From a bacterium (GTDB lineage Bacteria > Omnitrophota > Gorgyraeia > Gygaellales > UBA12090): a DNA stretch of 11,720 bases. A program made the translations under genes and the position numbers. Shown here one piece after another: positions 6,001 through 11,551 of the stretch; positions within the stretch are counted from its first letter, which is position 1, and each line of letters opens with the position of its first letter. The stretch covers positions 1 through 11,720 of the forward strand of contig SCPY01000044.1 of the NCBI GenBank assembly GCA_004299495.1, written 5' to 3'. The notes under the pieces were generated by a model. That model was given only the letters and a program-made list of their open reading frames with translations. It searched no databases and was not told where the DNA came from.

Positions 6001-8410
6001 AGATGAGCCCTTAAAAAAAGATATAAGCCTTAAGTTAATCCCACTTTTAGGGGATAAGCCTGGATCTATCCGCCTATCCGTGGCCCGATTCTTAGTTAAA
6101 CATAAGGACCTCCGCGCAGTTCCCGCTCTGATTGAGGCTTTGAAAGACGAATATCAGCTTGTTTCCCAGCTTGCAGCCGAGGCCTTAGGTGAACTTAAAG
6201 ACCCCAGAGCAGTCCTGCCTCTGATTATGGTTCTAAGAGATAAAGATGAAGATTGGCTTGTTCGCCAGGCCGCAGCCGAGGCCTTAGGTGAACTTAAGGA
6301 CCTCCGCGCAGTTTCCGCTCTGATTGAGGCCTTGAAAGATGAGTATGTCCGCTCAATTGCGGTCCAGGCCTTAGGTAAGATAGTTGAAGAACTCCCGCAA
6401 GCGGAAAAGCAAGCCCTTAGTCTTCCTATCTTAGTTGGCTTTCTCCAGCACGGAGATATCCTGCATAGTCTTTTTGATCGACTTAGGCAAGGGGGCCTCT
6501 ATTCTGATATCATCTATAACCGTGCCATCACTGCTTACGCTCAAAGGAAAGGTTGGGTGGGTTGGCAGACAGATTCTATAAATGTGATAAGTTATGGCTT
6601 ATTACAAGATGCTAAAGAAGAGTTTAAGCGTTTAGGCCTGAAGAGCCCCGACCAAAAAGTTATACCTGTTGGCACGCAGATTGAGATTCAAGGCTCTCAG
6701 CCAGATGAATTTGGCTTTATCGCTGCTCGGCTTAAGGGTGAGTCTTCTCAATCAGAAGAGATTCTCCTTTATCAACCCGGTTTTAAGGCCTGGCAAAAGT
6801 CGCAAAGAAGCGTAGCTGGTACTTTAGATGAGACGTATCTCTTAGGCATAGACCCCGATGGCTACAAAATCTATTATCTCTTGCCTTGGGGTGAGGTCTT
6901 AAGTTGTTGCACAATGTATGGAGATTTCTTAAGTAGGCGTAATTCTCAGAAAAAAGAAGTTGAAAGAAACATTCTCCGGAATAAAAATCAAGAACACTGG
7001 AATAAGATAAAAAAAGAATTCAAGTCTATATATTCTGGAATAGTATATATAGAAGATGGCGAGACCAGAATAAGAGGTGAGGTTACTGATTATTTGATGT
7101 CTATAGCTAACCTTAGCAGAGGCGAAGCTATAACGGCAATTGCCAGCGGTATTATCTTAGACTTGGATGATATCTCAGCTTTCAAATTAGCAGTTATCCA
7201 GCAGTACTATAGAAAGGTCTCAGGTCATGCCGAAGCCATTAATGAGCGCATCGCCTACGTCAAGACTCTCTTATCAGAAGAGCTGGATACAGAAAAACTG
7301 ATAAAAGAAGCTGAGCAGCTCTTAAACCTCTCGCACGTCTCTTTATTAATTACTGAGCCAGTAGTTCAGGGATTAGGTTTAAACAGGGGTCTCTTTGAGG
7401 AGAATATTCCTGCTCGTAACCTCTTTGAGCTCCTTGGTTACCTAGAGACCATTGGCCTAGTGCCTCAGGTAGGAAAGACGGTTCTCCCTCTGGCTCAAGA
7501 ACCGGGTATTTCTTTGAAGATGTTGCAGTTATTGCAAAAAGGAGAATTGACCATTAAGATTAAAAAGTCTTTATTAGGTGAGTATGTTACCCTTGATATG
7601 GCCGATATGAGAGGTTTTCCAGTATTTCTTAATGGTGCTTCGTTGCGGATTGAGATGCCTGTGCCTTCAGAAAAAAATCCCTCCGCCGCAAGCCCGATTG
7701 AGCATAAATATGGAACAGATAGTGGCGCGCCGATGTGGATTTTAAACACAATCAAGCCCGTATCGGATGAATTAAGCAGGGCTTTAAAGACAGTGTGGAA
7801 TAATCTCTATGATCCCACGCCTGGAATCCCAAATCCCAGTTTGTATGATTCCTGGGCGCAAAGGGAGGAAGAGAAGAAGAATTTTAGGCAGGCAAGATTG
7901 TATCGTATGTGGCAGGCAGCTCATTTGGTGAAGGATAGGCTCCCGAAGAATAGGCTGGAGTTTACCAAAGAAATCGCTAAAGACATCACTAAGGAAGTAA
8001 ATGGCATTCTGGGCTCAGCAGCTAGGCTTCATCATGGCGAAAACGATGCAGAATATGAGACTGAGGCGTATGAGGTAAAGGCGCTTGAAATCTACGCCGA
8101 GCATGCGCAGAAACTGGTGGGAGTGTTAACAGGAATGTATGGATATACTCTAGCAAAGAATGGGAACCGCCCGCAACAAGAAAATCCCGCCGTCCCTGCT
8201 TCTGGACAAACTCCGGAGAACGTCGGCGGTATTGACTTAAATCCTGCCGGCATAAACCTGGAAGTCAAGAAGAAAGAAGGGGCTTCTGCCGCAAGCCCTC
8301 TGCCGTCATCCCCACTTATTACCTTTGACATCAAGAACTTCCAGGGCTTTACCTTCCAGATTATAAAGATAGAGCCGGTAAGGGACGTGGTGAGTTTAAT
8401 TAGGGGTTAA
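2..8410 (+). CDS. Giant SF2 helicase / HEAT-repeat multidomain protein, 5' end outside window
   Basis: The frame has no stop from position 2 to TAA at 8408-8410. The codons before the first possible start (TTG at 29) are also open, so the true start is probably upstream. Residues below are numbered from TTG 29. A superfamily 2 motor is clear: TPYQ at 75, Walker A ATGAGKT at 100-106, DEVHH at 213-217, GLTAT at 247-251, GADVP at 426-430 and QGIGRGLR at 449-456. It should hydrolyse ATP and move on or remodel nucleic acid; it most resembles type I/III restriction-subunit helicases. Residues about 480-1480 are unassigned. A basic linker lies near 1462-1480, HEAT array 1 at about 1485-1820, HEAT array 2 at about 1935-2140, and an unassigned region at 2140-2540. 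The C-terminal segment (2560-2793) is helical and then beta-like. SAASP linkers fall at 1848, 2552 and 2753. No signal peptide or nuclease motif is visible. The helicase core is certain; the overall role is unknown. Confidence 0.9.
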   Translation, partial: SLIISHEQSLNGEKIILSYRIVREGEKIDTPRIPSLNEINVMRLPAGIWTKDVVKAAQDAWRRITIHDPVLNRRFRSDVAIERTPYQVEAVEKILDSLHSNGNALVVMATGAGKTFVGFDAMHRYLEERRRKLSEVEDPGPVLFLVDNTIILSEAEKALHRFYPGKYSTGRIYGGNGEGEAAVYDKSTDVIFATVKSLISSNGKRLEALLEVRKTISAVVVDEVHHLPAGTHRKVFNRIQGHSLLQGGDRRTVFIGLTATEVRPDRASVLEFFGNEVTYEYTIDTGWEEGFLTRMNYNNRDEDIIEWLQREGMTVGRGGVIEEGTPTYQAYRSRQYSNARFPFLLEQYKLAKNGRPDDRTLILAPNIERARALAAYFSAHGVSAISLTSQDKNNNPEWFDHAYDAWKAGKWREGSLYSSHTVPKVVVAVSLFREGADVPAINTVILWADTNSTIRFVQGIGRGLRPAQFKTHLTVIDAVGLNRKVHLMQYLFSLVSQERKSQELDVTSTDSDEGILDPHTLQERLNSPEAGIMFSPDVTKRMEDVFADVPTRLEMRHNGDYSLITEKEKEMLDKFIASRLGFGSPYNPQKLQNFIRGLVQMLEKTQAGDNEIKNAHDSLLPAFYVLGLFEASDNLKEIPLHATTIIVFSRIIELMKINAADHGLEDDSIYRLFPEFHPKRRDILQWRTRNLRVLREMAFGLDIRRMTENLIYDYLKKHGEFNLEDEVGGVLSAEQESLDDLEEQPTLLIFYAEGEKERTKDARNARYQPPTSLYETGTGWNQRGLIQAYLGHSHIQGKLELKDFDLPTDEFIKLIAQRGLIKISLARETFLESLSEGIKDYRKALRDKKEQNIEEPGNRLLGLLQDQNNKRLVSSRDGGEEQEGFLSEVRENWKLFKEMQPGDRQGEGAPWLHADIRKSFEDLLEIGNMLNVFRPDGLPSVRITVEEVDGKGDYELTFTDADSAGAASHILISAREDFFDRTNVFLRTDHHDSQISQLTEIYQKFEASQRRILANELIKAISFIGKSAESTEGIVYVIPGGNELFSALLDTMLDTDTGIEGYVLGPVQGTVTTDYSWQSYAMMPTIEMIKRSSLPPELEPLEIERIQRFVIRAGFGPRLDPRLDPRSDPAKVRSSVPYNHQLAKLYAFIYAQQLPLLPAGVRKQVQIIFEKLESFKANNEANSLLADEFEYNLRWLLLKFVDSPGLIKLLENPIHRIFRLLEASDPNLSLSITQIKSSLSVISFIFSQGALLSKYLTLVETQQQPGTNDETRRLIESELEKFLDDVSMAADQDYYKMRLDNYWPAQLSSLIYNLFLEGKKEKAIQLKGHESLQTNPITNTAQKEIGPSEKTEEAPPALKEISSEEEAAVKILNEAVSEDAKRIMVAKKLSELNFSTVLINSIFKYINENGGIERLGELSFIQRFNNAQDIKEVQDALWQLSLQPLEPPAPLFLGNQKNLAEPKTAASEIPSKQKEGKKKGENSKKRPRSTEEKLLGFISELKNPLRSTAAISALEKIYEKTPDPRIVNAILAAVGNGNGVENSYARNAAISALGRISEKTSDPRIVDVLLDVVRNGNGGEKSYVREAAISALEKISGKTPDPRIADALLAVIGNGKEDTSLREAAIFALGQFSGLDYSLFDALVKTLIAVAKDKGEDLSLREAAIRKLTKTPDIRAAAAIIELLKDEYTFVFRVISLDKRAWDIPDFFIYRVDDDNLVDTFISALESESNIVRAIAINALGKISGKTPDPRIVDALIAVVGNGKEDLSLRNTAVSALEKIYEKTPDPRIVHALLAAVGSGNGVENSYARNAAISALGRISEKTSDPRVNAIISAAGVSSPFASSPLGKEENPAEPPSAASPIAQANSPVMKDNERTIRRYLGILSNTNLPTDKFSKTTESLIKIILDMISGQEKIDDNLGSAIKELISISLKRLDDPYRDSFRLSAAIVLGKILDKVKDLKIVAGLQVIPALFNRLRDDDEDDVRSAVIETIAVAMLLIEDEPLKKDISLKLIPLLGDKPGSIRLSVARFLVKHKDLRAVPALIEALKDEYQLVSQLAAEALGELKDPRAVLPLIMVLRDKDEDWLVRQAAAEALGELKDLRAVSALIEALKDEYVRSIAVQALGKIVEELPQAEKQALSLPILVGFLQHGDILHSLFDRLRQGGLYSDIIYNRAITAYAQRKGWVGWQTDSINVISYGLLQDAKEEFKRLGLKSPDQKVIPVGTQIEIQGSQPDEFGFIAARLKGESSQSEEILLYQPGFKAWQKSQRSVAGTLDETYLLGIDPDGYKIYYLLPWGEVLSCCTMYGDFLSRRNSQKKEVERNILRNKNQEHWNKIKKEFKSIYSGIVYIEDGETRIRGEVTDYLMSIANLSRGEAITAIASGIILDLDDISAFKLAVIQQYYRKVSGHAEAINERIAYVKTLLSEELDTEKLIKEAEQLLNLSHVSLLITEPVVQGLGLNRGLFEENIPARNLFELLGYLETIGLVPQVGKTVLPLAQEPGISLKMLQLLQKGELTIKIKKSLLGEYVTLDMADMRGFPVFLNGASLRIEMPVPSEKNPSAASPIEHKYGTDSGAPMWILNTIKPVSDELSRALKTVWNNLYDPTPGIPNPSLYDSWAQREEEKKNFRQARLYRMWQAAHLVKDRLPKNRLEFTKEIAKDITKEVNGILGSAARLHHGENDAEYETEAYEVKALEIYAEHAQKLVGVLTGMYGYTLAKNGNRPQQENPAVPASGQTPENVGGIDLNPAGINLEVKKKEGASAASPLPSSPLITFDIKNFQGFTFQIIKIEPVRDVVSLIRG
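251..1408 (+). other. Superfamily 2 helicase core within the giant CDS
   Basis: This is the only confidently assignable enzymatic domain of the giant protein. RecA-like lobe 1 holds a Q-like TPYQ, the Walker A lysine K105, the Walker B acid pair D213/E214 with the following VHH, and motif III GLTAT. Lobe 2 holds motif V (REGADVP) and motif VI with glutamine 449 and arginines 453 and 456, the expected arginine fingers. All catalytic residues are present, so the motor should be active. The DEVHH box and QxxGRGxR match DEAD/DEAH-like helicases of the restriction-enzyme R-subunit and RadD/SSL2 type, not the replicative or RecQ types. Whether it acts on DNA or RNA cannot be read from the sequence. 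Confidence 0.92.
3349..3388 (+). repeat. In-frame 12-bp tandem repeat encoding Pro-Arg-Leu-Asp
   Basis: The 12-base unit tcccagattaga occurs at 3349-3360 and 3361-3372, then in a diverged form at 3373-3384, followed by a partial fourth copy. It encodes PRLD-PRLD-PRSD-P at residues 1108-1120 of the giant protein. Because 12 is a multiple of three, copy-number change would not break the frame. It sits at a transition between an unassigned region and a helical stretch, so it probably serves as a variable hinge. Confidence 0.85.
4538..4693 (+). repeat. Long direct repeat A, copy 1 (HEAT array 1)
   Basis: This 156-bp segment recurs at 5327-5482, exactly 789 bp (263 codons) downstream, with five mismatches by my base-by-base reading. 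Three of the changes are non-synonymous (N to H, I to L, N to S) and two are silent. It covers about one and a third HEAT units. Confidence 0.92.
4768..4867 (+). repeat. Direct repeat B, copy 1 (HEAT array 1)
   Basis: This 100-bp segment encodes one HEAT unit and recurs at 5212-5311, 444 bp (148 codons) downstream, at about 90% identity (about ten mismatches). It is older than repeat A or under weaker homogenisation. Confidence 0.85.
5212..5311 (+). repeat. Direct repeat B, copy 2 (HEAT array 1)
   Basis: This copy is the partner of 4768-4867. It lies immediately before repeat A copy 2, so the B-then-A order at the array's end differs from the A-then-B order at its beginning. Unequal exchange between units would give this order. 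Confidence 0.85.
5327..5482 (+). repeat. Long direct repeat A, copy 2 (HEAT array 1)
   Basis: This is the second copy of the 156-bp repeat whose first copy is at 4538-4693. The match stops sharply after tctgaccctaga, where copy 1 continues with another HEAT unit but copy 2 runs into the Ala/Ser/Pro linker. The array's end therefore recapitulates its beginning. Confidence 0.92.
5567..5588 (+). repeat. Interspersed SAASPI linker element, copy 1
   Basis: This 22-bp stretch is identical to 7679-7700 and encodes P-S-A-A-S-P-I at residues 1847-1853. It follows ENPAEP and lies between HEAT array 1 and the next helical module. The identity extends to synonymous positions, so the similarity is at DNA level and not only in amino-acid composition. 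Confidence 0.85.
5829..6450 (+). repeat. HEAT-like repeat array 2, coding (PBS-lyase type)
   Basis: Residues about 1935-2140 form a second solenoid with a different consensus from array 1. Its units are of the form LRAVPALIEALKDEY followed by AAEALGELKD, about 31-33 residues long. This matches the short HEAT repeats first described in phycobilisome lyases, which often mediate protein-protein contacts. DNA-level repeats are present: 6104-6150 against 6296-6342 (three mismatches in 47), and 6173-6203 against 6272-6302 (one mismatch). The array ends in a capping stretch, LPQAEKQALSLPILVGFLQ. Confidence 0.82.
7679..7700 (+). repeat. Interspersed SAASPI linker element, copy 2
   Basis: This is the identical 22-bp partner of 5567-5588, more than 2 kb downstream and in the same reading phase (residues 2551-2557). 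It is preceded by EKN and marks the border between the unassigned 2140-2540 region and the helical C-terminal segment. Confidence 0.85.
8285..8302 (+). repeat. Interspersed SAASPL linker element, diverged copy 3
   Basis: It encodes S-A-A-S-P-L at residues 2753-2758 and shares gccgcaagcc with the other two copies. A weaker trace, AEPKTAASE, lies near 4382-4411, and QENPAVP occurs near 8180. The element thus recurs at each module border in the C-terminal half of the giant protein. Confidence 0.7.
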
Positions 8411-8481
8411 CTTTCTTTCTTAACTTTCTTTCTTTCCAAAAATCACTTGAAGCCCACCCATTGCTGTGTTAAACTTTGATT

Positions 8482-9075
8482 ATGCTTAGACTAAGGCATT
8501 ATTTTGTAACCGGATTATTGGTGTCGCTCCCGGTTTTTATCACCTTCTATTTTCTCCTGCTTATTTTTAAATTTATTGACGGTATCTTTGGCAGGCTGAT
8601 TAATGGCTACCTTAGGAGTAATTTCGGTTTTTTTATACCCGGCGCAGGAATCATCTTTGGCTTGTTGCTAGTTCTGGCCTGCGGCTTTCTGGCATCGCAT
8701 TTCTTAGGAAAAAAAATCCTGCCTACCATAGAAAGATTGATCTTGAGATTTCCCGGTAGCCGGCAGATTTATCCCTCCGCTAAACAGATAGTCAGCTTTC
8801 TCTTTTCCAGGGACAAAACAGCGTTTAAGAAGGTAGCGTTAGTGGAATATCCTTCAAAAGGGATCTGGTCAATAGGTTTTATGACTAATGAGGCCTTTAA
8901 GGAGGCGCAGGAAAAGGTTCAGGAAGAGCTGGTGCATATCTTTATCCCTTCTACCCCGGGCCCCTGGAGCGGCTTCCTGGTGCTGATTCCCAAGAGGGAC
9001 ATCAAATTTCTGGATATGCCCATAGAAGACGGCATAAAGCTTATCATTTCAGGGGGAATCCTAAAGCCGTCTTAA
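8482..9075 (+). CDS. DUF502 (COG2928) family inner-membrane protein
   Basis: This 197-residue protein has the family's usual length and layout. Two hydrophobic helices lie near residues 8-30 and 48-70. A soluble part follows with PGSRQIYPSAKQ, then the diagnostic block with PSTP, SGFLVLIP, LDMPIEDGIKLIISGG and a short tail. The family occurs widely in bacteria and in plants, where members are the COV/LCV proteins linked to vascular patterning. The bacterial role is undefined but membrane-associated. I take ATG 8482 because neither it nor the in-frame TTG at 8476 has a convincing Shine-Dalgarno sequence; with TTG the protein would be 199 residues. It begins 71 bp after the giant gene and ends two bases before the next gene's promoter. 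Confidence 0.93.
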   Translation: MLRLRHYFVTGLLVSLPVFITFYFLLLIFKFIDGIFGRLINGYLRSNFGFFIPGAGIIFGLLLVLACGFLASHFLGKKILPTIERLILRFPGSRQIYPSAKQIVSFLFSRDKTAFKKVALVEYPSKGIWSIGFMTNEAFKEAQEKVQEELVHIFIPSTPGPWSGFLVLIPKRDIKFLDMPIEDGIKLIISGGILKPS

Positions 9076-9077
9076 TC

Positions 9078-9106
9078 TTGACAAAAGCTCAAGAATTTGT
9101 TATATA
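9078..9106 (+). promoter_or_regulatory. Extended -10 sigma70-type promoter for the lipoprotein gene
   Basis: A perfect -35 box TTGACA (9078-9083) is followed by a 17-base spacer ending in TGT and a -10 box TATATA (9101-9106). The TG at 9098-9099 makes it an extended -10. Transcription would start near 9113, giving an untranslated leader of about 40 bases with AGGAGG at 9137-9142. A perfect TATAAT at 9114-9119 is badly spaced from TTGACA (30 bases) but may act as an alternative -10. Confidence 0.75.
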
Positions 9107-9152
9107 TATTTTGTATAATGCGTAATCATAATAGAGAGGAGGGTAGTATACA

Positions 9153-9650
9153 ATGAGCAGGAATTTGTGCAGAGTAGTTTTGTCAGGAGTAATTATTCTT
9201 TCTCTGGCGTCTGTCGCGGCATGCCAGGTGGAAAAAGCAGAGCACCCGGCGCAAGAGAGCGTTGTGACAGCCCCGGCGCAAGAAAGTGCCCCGGCAGCCC
9301 CAATGCAAGAAGAAGGTATTTCCTGGGTCTGGGGAGAGGTAAAGAGCGTGGATGGCGCGGCCTCAACGCTTACCGTCACCTATATGGATTATCAGACCAA
9401 TGAGGAAAAAGATCTGAGCTTAACCGTTGATTCCCAGACAGAATTTGAGGGGGTAAAGGATTTAAGTGAGATTAAGCCAGGTAATACCTCCAGTATTGAT
9501 TATATCGTAAAGGATAGCAAGAATATTGTAAGACATATCTCCATTGAAGAGATGGAGACAATGCCTGAGGCCCCGGTTTCTCTTGAAGCTGCGGGAGAGG
9601 CTAAGGAAGAAGCGGCCCAAGAGCCGCTACCGGAACTGAAAGCCCAGTAA
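9153..9650 (+). CDS. Small envelope lipoprotein with DUF5666-like beta domain
   Basis: This 165-residue protein has a short positive N-terminus, a hydrophobic core (residues 8-20) and a lipobox V-A-A-C with the acylated cysteine at 24. Glutamine, not aspartate, follows it, which fits an outer-membrane destination. Residues 25-52 are a flexible Pro/Ala/Gln/Glu tether with a repeated PAQES whose DNA is also repeated (9245-9259 and 9272-9286). Residues 54-130 look like a small beta domain with GEVKSVDGAASTLTV, then LTVDSQTEFEG, DLSEIKPG and IVRHISIEE, reminiscent of DUF5666-type OB folds. The acidic C-terminus (about 35 residues) looks disordered. The start is fixed by AGGAGG ten bases upstream. 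It has its own promoter and terminator, so it is a monocistronic unit. The binding partner is unknown. Confidence 0.88.
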   Translation: MSRNLCRVVLSGVIILSLASVAACQVEKAEHPAQESVVTAPAQESAPAAPMQEEGISWVWGEVKSVDGAASTLTVTYMDYQTNEEKDLSLTVDSQTEFEGVKDLSEIKPGNTSSIDYIVKDSKNIVRHISIEEMETMPEAPVSLEAAGEAKEEAAQEPLPELKAQ

Positions 9651-9660
9651 GCTCCACCCC

Positions 9661-9709
9661 CCGCCTTTTCTATATTAGATATATCCCCTATAGAAAAGGC
9701 GGTTTTTTT
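9661..9709 (+). terminator. Rho-independent terminator of the lipoprotein gene
   Basis: A perfect 14-bp stem is formed by ccgccttttctata (9661-9674) and tatagaaaaggcgg (9689-9702). The loop is 14 bases, and seven T residues follow at 9703-9709. It starts ten bases after the lipoprotein stop codon. The stem arms are also A/T-rich on the other side, but only the + strand carries the T tract directly after a GC-rich stem base. Confidence 0.95.
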
Positions 9710-9733
9710 ATTTCCCCTGAAAAAGATTCTTTA

Positions 9734-9762
9734 AAAACTTAAAAATAAGCGTAAAATATGAA
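9734..9762 (+). promoter_or_regulatory. Leader element copy 1, upstream of the SulP gene
   Basis: This 29-base element resembles 11479-11507 at 24 of 29 positions: aaaacttaaaaat, then gcg, then aatatgaa are shared. It lies 50 bases before the sulP-family start codon. A possible promoter overlaps it (TTTAAA at 9730-9735, 16 bases, TAAAAT at 9752-9757), though the -35 match is weak. The element is either a shared promoter or an operator; which one cannot be told from two copies. Confidence 0.5.
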
Positions 9763-9812
9763 AGGCAAGCGCAGGCACGCTGATTCATTACCAGCATTAA
9801 TAAAAGGAAGGC

Positions 9813-11480
9813 ATGCAAAAGATATTTGAACCAAAAATAGTTTCTTTATTAAAAGAAGGATTGACCCCCAAAATGTTTTTTCGGGACGCCCTGGCAGGAA
9901 TTATCGTGGGGATTGTGGCCTTTCCTTTGGCTATTGCCTTTGCTATCGCCTCGGGAGTGAAGCCTGAGCAGGGGTTGATTACCGCGGTGATCGCCGGGTT
10001 CTTGATTTCTCTTTTTAGCGGAAGCCGGGTTCAGATCGGCGGACCCACCGGGGCCTTTATCGTGATTGTCTTTGGAATAATCCAAAAGTATGGTTATGAA
10101 GGGTTGGCCCTGGCGACTATTATGGCCGGGGTTTTGCTCATTGTTATGGGTTTTGCCCGGCTGGGCGATGCCATTAAATTTATCCCCTATCCGGTAACCG
10201 TGGGTTTTACCAGCGGAATCGCGGTAATTATTTTTGTTATTCAGCTGCGCGACCTCTTTGGCTTGAATATCGCGGAATTACCGAACCATTTTCTGGATAA
10301 ATGCCTAAGTTACTTTACTCATATGTCTTCCGTTAACCTCTATGCTGTTGGCTTGGGCATTCTGACCGTTCTTATCATATTAATATGGAAAAAAATTACC
10401 GATAAGCTGCCCGGCCCCTTGGTTGCCATTATTGTCGCCACGCTTATGGTGAAATTATTTCATCTGCCGGTAGAAACCATCGGTTTGCGTTTTGGCGTGG
10501 TGCCCAATCATATCCCCATGCCCAGAATCCCCGAGGTTAATCTAAAGATTATTCTTAGCTTAACCTCTCCGGCAATCACTATCGCGCTTTTGGCCGGGAT
10601 TGAATCTCTTCTTTCCGCGGTGGTTGCCGACGGGATGACCGGCAGGCGCCACCGCAGCAATATGGAACTGATTGCCCAGGGCATAGCCAATATTGCCTCG
10701 CCTCTTTTTGGGGGGATTCCGGCTACCGGGGCTATAGCCCGGACCGCGACCAATATCAAAAACGGAGGCAAGACGCCTATCTCCGGAATGATTCACGCGG
10801 TAACCGTATGTGTACTTTTTGTCTTTCTGGGGCCGCTGGCTTCACTTATCCCTATGGCAGCTTTAGCCGGGATTCTGGTGGTGGTGGCGTATAATATGAG
10901 CGAATGGCACCTGTTTATCAAAATACTGCGTACTTCTAAGAGCGATGTTTTTATCCTGCTGGCCACCTTTCTTCTTACTATTTTAGTTGACTTGACCGTA
11001 GCGCTTGAGGTGGGGGTGGTTTTGTCCGCGCTCCTTTTTGTAAAAAGAATGACCGAGGTAACCCAGGTGAATGTCCTCAACGGTTCTTTGTCGGATGAAG
11101 AAAATCCGGAAGACCAAAAAGCCTTTGGCGAGGAGAACATGCCCAAAGGAGTGGAGATTTATGAAATCAACGGGCCTTTCTTCTTTGGGGCGGTGGATAC
11201 CTTTAAAAACGCCCTCGGCAATCTTAAGCATCATCCCCGGGCGCTGATTATTTTGATGCGCCATGTCCCGGTAATGGACGCCTCAGGGTTAAACGCCCTG
11301 GAAGACGCGCTCAGGACTTTTCACCGGGGAAGGGTTAAGATTATTCTTTGCGGGGTCCAAGGCCAGCCGCTTGAGGTAATAAAAAACAGCGCCATCGTTA
11401 ATTTCCTGCCCGAAGATCAGATTATTTTTGAACTATCTGAGGCCATAAATAAAGCAAAGCAGTTAAGCCAAGCCGCGTAA
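9813..11480 (+). CDS. SulP-family anion transporter with C-terminal STAS domain
   Basis: This 555-residue inner-membrane protein has the full SulP length. The transporter domain (about residues 20-415) opens with FFRDALAGIIVGIVAFPLA and holds the conserved QIGGPTGAF near 73-81 and GGIPATGAIARTATN near 300-314, expected to line the substrate site of the 7+7 inverted-repeat fold. A charged linker with NPEDQKAFGEE leads to a STAS domain (about 446-548) with the MDASGLNAL segment at 488-496; serine 491 sits where anti-sigma-factor antagonists are phosphorylated. Family substrates include sulfate, bicarbonate, molybdate and C4-dicarboxylates. No carbonic anhydrase or sulfate-assimilation gene is adjacent, so the substrate stays open. 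The ribosome site AAGGA lies four to five bases before ATG. The upstream terminator separates it from the lipoprotein. Confidence 0.95.
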   Translation: MQKIFEPKIVSLLKEGLTPKMFFRDALAGIIVGIVAFPLAIAFAIASGVKPEQGLITAVIAGFLISLFSGSRVQIGGPTGAFIVIVFGIIQKYGYEGLALATIMAGVLLIVMGFARLGDAIKFIPYPVTVGFTSGIAVIIFVIQLRDLFGLNIAELPNHFLDKCLSYFTHMSSVNLYAVGLGILTVLIILIWKKITDKLPGPLVAIIVATLMVKLFHLPVETIGLRFGVVPNHIPMPRIPEVNLKIILSLTSPAITIALLAGIESLLSAVVADGMTGRRHRSNMELIAQGIANIASPLFGGIPATGAIARTATNIKNGGKTPISGMIHAVTVCVLFVFLGPLASLIPMAALAGILVVVAYNMSEWHLFIKILRTSKSDVFILLATFLLTILVDLTVALEVGVVLSALLFVKRMTEVTQVNVLNGSLSDEENPEDQKAFGEENMPKGVEIYEINGPFFFGAVDTFKNALGNLKHHPRALIILMRHVPVMDASGLNALEDALRTFHRGRVKIILCGVQGQPLEVIKNSAIVNFLPEDQIIFELSEAINKAKQLSQAA

Positions 11481-11507
11481 AACTTAAAAATTGGCGCGCA
11501 ATATGAA
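11479..11507 (+). promoter_or_regulatory. Leader element copy 2, upstream of the binding-protein gene
   Basis: This is the second copy of the 29-base element at 9734-9762. Its first two bases overlap the SulP stop codon, and it lies 44 bases before the next start codon, almost the same distance as copy 1. The matching position relative to two transport genes is the main reason to regard it as functional. Confidence 0.45.
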
Positions 11508-11551
11508 GGCAGGCATAGTTTAGGCAGGCTTAGAAAAGAAAGGAACCGAGG

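Noticed and set aside
2..8410. Calling the giant gene a type I or type III restriction enzyme subunit.
   Set aside because: Only the generic helicase core matches. No nuclease motif, methyltransferase or specificity gene is visible in the window.
8408..8437. Repeated taactttctttct after the giant gene as a terminator.
   Set aside because: It is T-rich and directly repeated but has no stem-loop before the T tract.
9167..9403. A 78-codon + strand frame overlapping the lipoprotein gene.
   Set aside because: The lipoprotein frame has the ribosome site, signal peptide and lipobox. This frame has none and is a product of the GC-rich tether.
10793..11264. Overlapping minus-strand frames opposite the SulP gene.
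   Set aside because: The + strand encodes a full-length, highly conserved family here; the opposite frames have no start signals.
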